NCBI GenBank assembly: GCA_027596075.1
Contig: JADGJC010000323.1
Span: forward strand, 1 to 39,941
Source of the DNA: Rhizophlyctis rosea
Taxonomy: Eukaryota; Chytridiomycota; Chytridiomycetes; Rhizophlyctidales; Rhizophlyctidaceae
Reading direction: 5' to 3'
DNA: 39,941 nucleotides
A program made the position numbers and the translations under genes. Shown here one piece after another: positions 11,110-19,575 of this stretch. Under the pieces are notes generated by a model that saw only the letters and a list, made by a program, of their open reading frames with translations, was not told the DNA's origin and made no database searches. How positions within the stretch are numbered: position 1 is the stretch's first letter; the number at the start of each line of letters is the position of its first letter.

Positions 11110-11186
11110 GCTCACCTTGCTTAATATGTCAAGATAGTGGTCAACTTTCGTGGCTTGCGCGCATCAGCGCCACATCATCGCTCCCA
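11110..11186 (-). repeat. Right arm of 77-bp perfect inverted repeat
   Basis: This is the reverse complement of 1-77 without mismatch. The two arms enclose about 11.0 kb that includes at least three recognisable genes. Perfect identity implies a recent origin or gene conversion. See the left-arm entry for alternatives. Confidence 0.9.
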
Positions 11187-11330
11187 TCATGTGGCTTAAT
11201 GCCAATTGCCTATGTCATATGGGATGCAAGATATCCATATTGGCACAGTACTGGTCTCCATATGTAAGCCCCTTCTAAATCACCCGAATCTCATATTTAC
11301 CACATCTACCCTTCAAACTACAAGAGTGAC

Positions 11331-11762
11331 TCAACCCACGTCTCTTTTCTGCTTTGTTTCCACCTGAAGAATTTTTCCTGATATAAGATCAACTAACTTG
11401 TTCATAATATCCCTATTTGTTGGCGTCTTTTGCCTATCAGAATATGCGTAGTGAGCATCAGCTCCGCATAAACAAATGGTTACTTTCAGTTCAACGTACC
11501 TATCGCAGCCCTTGATAAGTATTGTTGTCTCAAAGGATGCAATGACCTCCTGCACCTCCTCTTTCAATGGCTCCTCCCCAACAATTATATACCCCGACAT
11601 ATTGAGGACACGTCCTGAAACATGCGCGCCCGACGTCCCGCTTGCTGATGCAGCGGGCTTATTATGCTTGATGCCAAACAAGGTCATAAGATTGCACACA
11701 TTGAGCACATCGATGGCAAAAATACCTGCGGTTTGAGGCTCTCGCCGATTCCTGACCGCCAT
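11331..11762 (-). CDS. Hypothetical 143-residue protein
   Basis: An open frame on the minus strand starts with ATG at 11762 and ends at 11331. I recognise no domain. The peptide has a mixed hydrophobic/charged composition (for example VLNVCNLMTLFGIKHN and EEVQEVIASFETTILIKG) and looks foldable rather than low-complexity. It lies 190 bp downstream of the Cwc2-like gene on the same strand, so it could be an independent small gene or a distal exon. No family is assigned. Confidence 0.35.
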   Translation of the reverse strand: MAVRNRREPQTAGIFAIDVLNVCNLMTLFGIKHNKPAASASGTSGAHVSGRVLNMSGYIIVGEEPLKEEVQEVIASFETTILIKGCDRYVELKVTICLCGADAHYAYSDRQKTPTNRDIMNKLVDLISGKILQVETKQKRDVG

Positions 11763-11952
11763 TGTATTGGTTGTAAGACGGCAAACATTGGGAGTGGCTT
11801 ATTCTGCTCTACCAGCAAATGCAGGAGGCCAAGGGCTAGATGGGTGCCTATGGGTATGGAGCTTCAACTCGGGGCATTTGATATATCAGGAGCCCCGCAG
11901 CATGACAGAGTTACCTCTTCCTAATCCCCACAAGCCGTCCACGACACCCAAA

Positions 11953-12989
11953 TCAGTCCAAAATCTTAGGGATGAAGAGTTTGATTGGATTGCTCCTTGT
12001 ATGCAATGGAAAAGTAACCCACTTATATATTTCTCGGACGATGGCGGCTCGGCGTGCCTCGGCATAAAGATAATCTGTCCAAGTCAACGTAATGGTCAGC
12101 AACACATTCACTTGCAACGAATTCCAAGAGGACAAACAACATTTACCTTCATCACCTACACCACTCCATCTTTCGCCACCGGACCGTGATGTATCCAATA
12201 CCTCCTCACTGTCCAACGATTGACCATACATCGCCTCCTTTGCGAATTCGGCGTTCGCCCGACATGTGTATCGGATGGTGGCAACACCTTTAGGTCCTAG
12301 TACCTTCACTAAACAAAGCTCAGTTGGCATTCCCAGCTCAAGCGAAGGATCATATCCAAGATGCGTACAGCTTTCAATCGCTCCCCATTCTTCGAAATGA
12401 CGACGTACAACGCCTTCCATGTTTTCAGTTCGCTGAATATTGCGTACAAGTAATGTTCGCTCTCTCTTATCCCCTAAACGTACTGAGTGAAGAATAGAAT
12501 GTTGATTGCCGTTGGTTCGTTTTCGATGTGTTGAAAGGTTCACGGACAAGTGCATACCTCCACCACTATCAACTCGCTGATCTAGCTTACGAGGCCGTCC
12601 AAAGCAATCTACGTCAGCGGTGGACTGATATGTTGAATCAGGCACTTTATGATATGCCTGGAGGAAGCTAAACATTTCAGTAGCATATCGGTAACCAGCA
12701 TTCATGTTATTGTCGTGTCCAAACGCTTACCGAACATTTGACTCCCAAAGTACAACAGCCTTTAGCAAAGTTTATGCAGAAAATGCTATCCGATGTGTTA
12801 TCATGATCGCACAGCGTCGGAACGAGATCTCGCAAAAGACGACATCGCGTAGTGGCTTTTACCACTCTGATGCACGCCAATGTCAAATTATGGTACCGGA
12901 AATAATGCTTGACAAGTGAATGTTTTCGGAAATGACTCACGCTGTGGTATCCTCCTCATTTGGTTGTTGCTTCTTCGGTGTGAAGAAAC
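11953..12989 (-). CDS. CWC2: Cwc2/RBM22-like spliceosomal CCCH-RRM protein, 5' end uncertain
   Basis: Minus-strand exons with matching phases are 12941-12989, 12731-12866, 12558-12657, 12147-12482 and 11953-12074. Translation gives a CCCH finger (FCINFAKGCC, KCS joined across an intron to AYHKVPD), then DCFGRPRKLDQRVDSGG. That is followed by an RRM (RTLLVRNIQRT, then RANAEFAKEAMYGQSLD). The finger, DCFGR and ANAEFAKEAM blocks match the order and spacing of Cwc2/RBM22, a Prp19-complex-associated protein that contacts U6 snRNA at the spliceosome core. The usual N-terminal Torus (WYNKW) is not visible: the corresponding stretch is either spliced out or degraded. The RRM has a longer insert than yeast Cwc2, and the C-terminus is short. 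No ATG was found at the 5' side, so it may be a divergent or decaying paralogue. Confidence 0.7.
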
Positions 12990-13044
12990 CTAGCACGCTA
13001 TCAATAAGATATGGGGAGAAATCAAGTGTTCACACGAGCCTTAC

Positions 13045-13535
13045 AGAATTCGACTTCCTCAAATCGTTTCATGTAATTTTTGAAGTCAAATTTCACATCA
13101 GTGAGCGGCCTGGAAAAATCGTATAGAACAACGAATTTTCGGCTGCAAGATTGAGTCTGAGGGAAAACACCAGTATAATCAGCACTACTCCCAATGTATG
13201 ATGATTTTCTCAAAACATCTCACCGGTGTGTATGTATTCAAAAGGGGCTTTTCAGATTCGTTCACGTCAATGTAAAATGATTGTGATATGTGCGGGTTAC
13301 AGTGTGTCTTCTGGAAGATGATGGCGCGCAAGTGAGCATATGGTCAAGAATAACATATTTGTTAAAAAATGGTCGAACCTGATAATCATCTCTAAACACG
13401 ATAGAAGCACAACTGGGATGATAGAACACATCCCCGTACTTTCGGACCGTCTCATGTCGATATTTCCTATTCTGACTCGTTTCACAAAAACAGCAAAGAA
13501 TCTCCTCCTTGAAATCAACTTTTTCCCGAGTACGG
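13045..13535 (-). other. Possible upstream exons, Cys/His-rich, unassigned
   Basis: Two exon-like minus-strand pieces lie between the Cwc2-like gene and the zinc-finger gene. The upstream one (about 13370-13520) reads ILCCFCETSQNRKYRH and GDVFYHPSCASI, a C-x2-C/H-x2-C pattern. The other (about 13045-13160) reads KFVVLYDFSRPLTDV and KRFEEVEF, and its 3' end joins in phase to the first Cwc2-like exon at 12989 across GTAAGG...CTAG. They could be 5' exons of that gene or remains of another. No start codon was found. Confidence 0.3.
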
Positions 13536-13559
13536 CGTAAAGACTGCAGTGTTCGTGCT

Positions 13560-14108
13560 TCAGCGCACCGTGCTTTCCGCTGCGAAGGACAAAAGTGAAT
13601 GAGCTACCCCGTGCCGATCATTGGATGTTTTTGAGCCAAAAATGAATGACGTGCCGAGACGCCCTACCTTTGATGGACTGCTAATCGGACTTGAGCGTCC
13701 CCCCTCTTTTCCGCCCTCCAATTCCCCCACGACCCCCCTACTACTACCCGCCATTCCCGCTCCATTTTGACTCTCACGTGCCCCGCCAACAGCCATATCA
13801 CTTGAAGCAAAAGCGCTCCCCGCCCGACGTCCACCCGCAGCCGCCCCGCCGCCACCGCTCCAGGAAGCAGCACTTCGGTTCTGAAAAGAGGGGACGTTCG
13901 TTTCATGCTGCAGTTGAGCGACTGGCACAGGTTCCGGCGGTGGAGTCTGGGGAGCATACATATGGAGGTGACCGTTGGAAGTGTCTTTCGGCTGCTGGCA
14001 GCCGTAACAGGTCGTACGTCGGGCATAATTATGGACATGGCAAGAGGCGCAAAGCCAGTCTCCGGGTTGTATGGTTGAGTATTGGAGCTTAGGCGTGTAC
14101 TTTCCCAT
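13560..14108 (-). CDS. RanBP2-type zinc finger protein
   Basis: An intronless minus-strand ORF of 182 residues starts at ATG 14108. Residues ~15-41 (PGDWLCASCHVHNY, CYGCQQPKDT) match the W-x-C-x2-C-x10-C-x2-C pattern of RanBP2 zinc fingers, which bind single-stranded RNA or ubiquitin in different proteins. The rest is Gly/Ser/Ala-rich and probably disordered, as in many RNA-binding zinc-finger proteins. Only one finger is present. Role and partners cannot be derived from sequence. The antisense frame is also open (13691-14092) because of composition; I take it as a shadow. Confidence 0.6.
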   Translation of the reverse strand: MGKYTPKLQYSTIQPGDWLCASCHVHNYARRTTCYGCQQPKDTSNGHLHMYAPQTPPPEPVPVAQLQHETNVPSFQNRSAASWSGGGGAAAGGRRAGSAFASSDMAVGGARESQNGAGMAGSSRGVVGELEGGKEGGRSSPISSPSKVGRLGTSFIFGSKTSNDRHGVAHSLLSFAAESTVR

Positions 14109-14539
14109 GACGGTGTAGACGATATGCTATGAGAAAGTTAGGGTTGGGATGTCTAGTGGTGATATGTCAAAGTTGTCAGGGTGTGCTTTATGGCAAAGCA
14201 GAGCCATTAGTGGCTCAAGTGTCTGCGACCTTCTGCGTTTTTGGAGAGAATGAGCTGAGTGAGTAGAGGGGAAGGCGGCTAGACCTGCTGCTGCGCATGC
14301 TGTGGAGAATGCACCAAGGTGGCAAGGCCAATGACCAAGGATCAGGTTCACGATCAAAGCACGACGCGACGCGAGGGGCTTCGTGTGGCTCATGACACTT
14401 ATGCCAAATATAGGTAGAACACTCTGACCTAGATGTGATCGCGATCCGATCCAGGACTCAAGAGCCAACACCCGCCTGCTGCCTAGTTTAGACCAGTAAG
14501 TGCCGGTACCTGCCTACCCCTGCGAAGAAGATGTTGCAA

Positions 14540-14800
14540 CTTGCCTAACAAGTTTGCGACAATTTGTATTATACAAATCGACAGTTTGACGACCATTGCG
14601 CACCTTCCTGAGAAGAGCGGCCGATTCTGGTGTGTCTGCAAACTCTTACAAAAGCGTATCACGCCAGTGACTGAAGCGTTCTCGTTTCTGACGAATCGTC
14701 CCAACAGCTTTCACAGAGGTTTTCGCACGGCACATCCCTAGTGCGCTTTGTTTGCATTATCCCGCACTCACATACTAGTCTACACTGTGAAGCAAGGTGT
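14540..14800 (+). pseudogene. Relic of SCAI-like 3' end upstream of copy A
   Basis: This stretch aligns with the last exons of the SCAI-like gene at 19140-19413 (shared blocks include ggtgtg.ctgcaaac, cagtgactga and ctagtgcgctt.gtt). In the SCAI frame it carries a TGA and has lost most codons, so it is a relic. It marks the 5' part of a duplicated block that also contains the F-box/ankyrin gene. The open frame running from 14748 into copy A passes through this relic, so upstream codons of that frame are probably not translated. Confidence 0.65.
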
Positions 14801-14957
14801 GCAACGTATCAAACGTAGAATGCTCCTGTTTGTTACATCCAGTTTGGCATTTACTGAAATCTTTGGAACGACTAGTCCCACCATTCCCAATATTTCGCCT
14901 CGCCTTCCCAACCACCTTTCTCACTCCTTTCCCAACTCCCGCGAATCGCTCACAATA

Positions 14958-16619
14958 ATGGAAAACTCAAACCAGATAGCAAACGCAGCCAATATTTACA
15001 GCGTCAATAATCTACCCTCGCCCGAAAGTAACCCGGAAATCACAACTCTCCTTCCAGAGCTGATCCGAATTATTGTCAGCCTGTCTGATCCCGTCACGAG
15101 TCGCTCTATACGATGTATGAACAAATTCTACAGCGCATTCGTCACCAGTCGAGACCTCAGACATAGCGAAGCGCGTTGGAGATACCACTCTCGTGGGGTC
15201 GAAGACTGCTGGGACTGGGCCGGAAGATGTAGTTATGTCGACATTCTGCGATCGTATGTGAATGAGATTTCCATTCGCAAAATGGAGCAGACTCTTTTGC
15301 ACGCTTCGGAGTTGGGGTTTTCGGATGTGGTGGTGTTCATGTTATCGAAGGGAGTCGACCCCGATGTTCGGGGACAAGGAATTCACGAAACGGGGTTGAC
15401 CTATGCCTCCATCCACGGTTACACAGACATTGTGAAGCTCCTGTTGAGTGCTGGTGCAAATCCAGCGGCGCATCGAGGCGTGGCACTCTCAATGGCAATC
15501 AGCCATGGCCGGTTAGATATCGTCGATCTCTTCGTGCAGACTGGCGCAGATGTGAATGGAAAAGTTGTGAGCATTCCGGCACATTTCGTAAGGCACGGCA
15601 GCCATGTGAGAACAGAAGATTGGACCAACCTTATTTGTGGGGTGCGGGGAGGAAACTTGGGTATTGTGAGACTCCTGCTCAACGCCGGTGCGGATGTGAC
15701 CTATCGACATAGCCGAGCACTTCTAATAGCAGTTAGGATGGGCAGAGTTGATTTGGCGAGGGTGTTACTGCATTGGGGTGCAAACATTGATGGAGACGAG
15801 GGGAGACGGCCGATTGTTGAAGCAGCATATGATGGGGACATTGCTCTGGTTCGGTTTCTGTTGGAAGAGGGGGCAGATGGCAGAGTCGATGATGATGATG
15901 CATTGCTTGAAGCTTGTCGACACAATCATAATGATGTTGCAGCGCTTCTGCTAAGCCATGGAGCAGATGTGCACTGCCAAGATGGTGCCTGCCTGGTCGG
16001 TGCCGCCAAGCAAGGCTACCTTCAAGTTGTTTGGACACTTATGAAGGCAGGAGCAGATCCAAATGCGCAAGCGGGACGGGCCCTATCTAAGACAGTCAAA
16101 GCTGGCCACTACCACGTCGCGCTCTACCTCCTTGGTGAAGGTGCCAAGCTTCGAATCCGCACAGCCCTCATCTACGCCGCAACCAGTCGTCGCTCTGATC
16201 TGGTCAATATCCTTCTGACCCATCTCCAGAACAATATTCAAGTGCTTGCGGATGTCTGGGGGAGGAAGTTCATCCGCGATCCCGCTTATTCCGACATCAG
16301 TAGCGAATTCTTGGAGGAAGGTCTTATTCCTGTTGCTTGGCCTAGGGTAATCATGAGCTTGGCGACTTGTGGGGAGCCCCATGCTGCCAAATGCCTTCGA
16401 CAGTTGTTGTGGAATATTGGGCGGGCGGAACGTAGGGATGGCAAATACTGGGGGGTTGTGCAGCGGGCGGCGGAGGAAGCAGCAAGGTTAGGGCATGGAC
16501 GGGTTGTTAATGTGATGATACGGGCAAGTGAGGGGCGTATTGGGATTGAAAAGGTGGGCGAGCTGCAGGCTTTGATGCTGGCGCGAGTTTTGCCTAGGTG
16601 GGAAGCGGTAGAAGGATGA
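14958..16619 (+). CDS. F-box/ankyrin-repeat protein, copy A (intact)
   Basis: This is an intronless ORF of 553 residues from ATG 14958 (MENSNQIANAAN). The frame is open further upstream, but those codons match the SCAI relic, so I prefer this ATG. Residues ~25-75 are F-box-like (LLPELIRIIVSLSDP, RCMNKFYSAFV). Residues ~90-400 hold about nine ankyrin repeats with the usual G-x-TALA...G..E.V..LL..GAD pattern (for example ASIHGYTDIVKLLLSAGAN, SHGRLDIVDLFVQTGADVN). The C-terminal ~140 residues are shared only with the paralogues (IMSLATCGEPHAA, LGHGRVVNVMIRASEGR). F-box proteins are substrate adaptors of SCF ubiquitin ligases, and ankyrin repeats would bind the target. The target is unknown. This is the best-preserved member of the array. 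Confidence 0.8.
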   Translation: MENSNQIANAANIYSVNNLPSPESNPEITTLLPELIRIIVSLSDPVTSRSIRCMNKFYSAFVTSRDLRHSEARWRYHSRGVEDCWDWAGRCSYVDILRSYVNEISIRKMEQTLLHASELGFSDVVVFMLSKGVDPDVRGQGIHETGLTYASIHGYTDIVKLLLSAGANPAAHRGVALSMAISHGRLDIVDLFVQTGADVNGKVVSIPAHFVRHGSHVRTEDWTNLICGVRGGNLGIVRLLLNAGADVTYRHSRALLIAVRMGRVDLARVLLHWGANIDGDEGRRPIVEAAYDGDIALVRFLLEEGADGRVDDDDALLEACRHNHNDVAALLLSHGADVHCQDGACLVGAAKQGYLQVVWTLMKAGADPNAQAGRALSKTVKAGHYHVALYLLGEGAKLRIRTALIYAATSRRSDLVNILLTHLQNNIQVLADVWGRKFIRDPAYSDISSEFLEEGLIPVAWPRVIMSLATCGEPHAAKCLRQLLWNIGRAERRDGKYWGVVQRAAEEAARLGHGRVVNVMIRASEGRIGIEKVGELQALMLARVLPRWEAVEG

Positions 16620-18306
16620 AATTGACCATTGCGTGATGGGGAAATAGTGCGCCATCTTCATCTGTTAGGGCGGGATACTCTTCAATGGGACTAGTTATGC
16701 ATATATTCGGTTGTCATGCGTTTAAAATAGATTTGAAGACTACTTGTGGGTAATGCATTGTTGTCATGGATCGGCATTGACGTGAATCTTTGGCAAGGGG
16801 TTGAAAATTTGTAAAAGCAATGCTTGAGCTCCTCTTGGTCTTCAAGTTCTCCACACAACGCGTCACATGCCCTTGGCTATGAATGATAATTCTTAGTTCA
16901 AGGGTTAAGCTGCGAGTCCCCCGACTTCCCCCTTTGGCTGTAGATTTCACGTGATCTCCAGAGTCCAGCCATTCCAGTCATAAAACCGTCATTCCAGCCA
17001 CCCGGGTCCTGCTAATACCCACCCATTATTGGCCACAGATGCCTGCCTCTGAGAGTTTGGATAGAGCAGACATGCACATAGAATCTCCACCAATGGACCA
17101 GATATCCCAGCTCCAACATCCCTATCCCTGTCGCTGGTAAACACCAGCAATTCCCCCCTGGGGGGGCTTGGGGTGCAAGTGGAGAGGTGCAAGCGTTTGA
17201 GCTCGCACCTGGTATCGCGAGTACCTCTGCCTGCGGGGGCACCGTGGACGGCGGCCATGCAGGCAATGCTGAATTGGTGGGTGTCGTTCCGTCGTTGAAA
17301 CAGAACCGAAATGGCGAGATGGGGGAACTTGTCGGAGCTTCAACCAAGCCGGTTCCTTTCATGTGCCAAGGGCACGTTGGGTACACTCGGTGGCTGGCAA
17401 AAGCCGCGCGGCCCTCCCCACTTCCTCGCACCGTGGGGCGCTTCTAAGCCACATTGTGGGCATCTTGACCTACATGTCGCACACAACCAGACTGTTCTCA
17501 ACTCCACACGCCTTTGTTGCTTCGTCCTGTTTGGATCCTCACACCGGTACAACGAAAGCACCACATTGTAACGCGTGCAGCGATCAACATACTATGTCCT
17601 GCCGTTGTGCGATCCACTAGCTGAAGGAGCCTCAGCCCCAATAAACAAAGCTCTGTTTATTTTCGACCTGCACGTTTTCGCACCGTTCCCAGCTCAAAGT
17701 GAGGATGCATCGTGCTTCAAAGCTCACAGCACGAATCTCAAGCTGACACCCTTATTCCAGTTCAATAGCTTTGAATTCTTCTCCTGTGCCTATCACTAAT
17801 CTCAGTACTTACTTTTCAATTCCCGAAGCGAAGTAAGTTGAGAGTACCCGAACAAGCAGAAGGGTCGCATTCGCTAAGGTACTACATTGCCTGACACAGC
17901 CAGCACTGCAGTGCCAATCCCTTGCTTTTCATGATCGATAGTCATATGCAAAGGAGTGAGTTCCGTCACTGTCGTTTTGCTTGGATTGTGGGCATTGTTC
18001 TAAGCTTGCACATTTAGCTGGGAGTAACACAAGAATGTAGGCATTCTTAGTAGGCACCCGCGCAATCTTCGTACACTCGATCCTATCTCATCTCGTACTG
18101 TGCATATAGATGGAAAGCGTTACAATGCAGATAGCTTCGGCCATTTTGGTTGCGGGCTTTCAGCCTCAGGTAAGGAAATTCTGCGCCCCACGTCGCTTAC
18201 AAGTGTTAATCGTCCACAAAAAAGTTTCACTTCTTTGGACCTACCATAAACGTGCGTGGAGTTCAGAAAACACTACAACGAAGTATCGCTCATGACGAAG
18301 GTGAAG
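16620..18306. other. Intergenic with decayed upstream-type paralogue sequence
   Basis: I see no supported gene. From about 17440 to 18100 the sequence is patchily similar to the region before copy C (21600-22240). For example, 17887-17917 and 22090-22120 agree at 28 of 31 positions, and the aagccaca..gtgggcat block near 17450 recurs near 21608. No ankyrin coding follows, so this looks like an orphan promoter relic of a lost array member. A C-run/G-run palindrome lies at 17152-17168. Confidence 0.5.
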
Positions 18307-19413
18307 TTCGATTATCAACCACACGGACCCGAACCTCTCAAACAAAGAGGGGGGGAATCACACAGCAGTATATAACACCAGTGCCGCAGGAAAAAATAAC
18401 ATAGGCAGCACCACAGAAAAAAGCAAACCCCAGATACACCTCTTATATCAGCCGACATTGGCACATCTCGTGCAGTCCGTCTCTACGGCTTTCAAGGTGC
18501 GAGGAGGAGAAGGTTGAAAGCGTATGCGGTTGTATACTTAACGTAATGAATACCAAAGGATATGTCTGATGCCTCCGCCATGCTGTTGTATCTATCGATC
18601 AATGGACATAAGGAAGTATTTATTGCTGAGCGGGGACAGTCTGTTGGTATGTCCAAATCTGCCAAGATGCGTTCGATTTTTGAAAGGTTGCAACGAAACT
18701 TACTCACGATCTACTGATGATGGTTCAACAGCCGTACATAGTGCGCGGAAGTCACCAGAGAAACAGGAGGCAGACCGAACGTCTTTGATACATACTTTGC
18801 AGCCACAAGATCTCGTTCCCTTTACTCAAAAGCCCATGTTCCTCATTATTGATAGCAGCAATAGTACGGCCTTTAAGGTATGCCAAATCGCTTTGTGTTC
18901 CCAGGTCATGGCATGACGCTGACCATTTGTCTAGGAATTCTCTAAAATCTTCGACCAAACCATTAGTTTGCTTGCTGAGTCCCACCGAGTACCCATCAAC
19001 ATTGAAAGGTAAAGAGACTGTTGTGATTCAAGACGGCTTGCATTGTCTGATTTTAGGATAGACACCACGCAAATCGGAAGCCTCTTCACCTTGTTCCTAC
19101 ACGCGCCCGTGGAGGCATTCTCGTTGATGTCAGACGCGACCGAAATGTGTATCGAAATTCGGAATGAGTGTATTGTACATATCGAGCTAATTGAGAAGAC
19201 CATTGAGGACATTTTCGGGAGGGAGGCGAACAAACTTGGTGTGCCCGCAAACTATCGCATCAAAATGTTACTGATGCAGTGACTGAAAAATTGTCGATGC
19301 AGACAAATCGTAACGAAGATTCCTACAGGACGACTTCCTACGGCGGTTTCTAGTGCGCTTCGTTCTTGCAGACGCCATTCTCCGATCGCAGAATAGTTTC
19401 CTGAAACCTCAGG
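18307..19413 (+). pseudogene. SCAI: 5'-truncated SCAI-like gene with compensated frameshift
   Basis: Exons fit at about 18307-18496, 18559-18646, 18732-18877, 18935-19008 and 19057-19282, with a likely last exon at 19329-19413 (DDFLRRFLVRFVL). The peptides match the C-terminal half of SCAI: VYNTS, IHLLYQPTL, AMLLYLS, DLVPFTQKPMFLIIDSSNS and GSLFTLFLHAPVEAF. SCAI is a nuclear repressor that acts with MRTF/SRF and in DNA-break repair in animals. The N-terminal half is missing. In the fourth exon the true frame opens with KEFSKIFDQ. The conserved block PLVCLLSPTEYP then reads one base out of frame, and the frame is restored before the next intron. Intron phases still allow translation across all exons. 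I take it as a decaying fragment left by segmental duplication. Confidence 0.7.
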
Positions 19414-19575
19414 TTTGCAATATATGTTTAGAACGGTGTTCCCGATGATCGCATTTCATCGGGCAAGATACTGAATCTGCCCATCGGCTTCCCTTCTTAC
19501 CACCTGCAGCATTTTCCCACATCCTTCCCGCCACTCCCCACCTCCCTATTCACTGTCCCGGAACTTCTCTCGAAA

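Noticed and set aside
1..11186. Polinton/Maverick-type element within the inverted repeats
   Set aside because: No DNA polymerase B, integrase, packaging ATPase or capsid-like gene seen; the arms are far shorter than usual.
13691..14092. Plus-strand Pro/Arg/His-rich ORF of 133 codons
   Set aside because: Antisense of the RanBP2 zinc-finger gene; no motif, composition explains it.
14748..14957. N-terminal extension of copy A
   Set aside because: These codons overlap the SCAI relic, and copy B matches only from the ATG at 14958 onwards.
16989..17447. Opposing ORFs around 17.0-17.4 kb
   Set aside because: No recognisable domain; both strands open because of GC-rich, C/G-run sequence.
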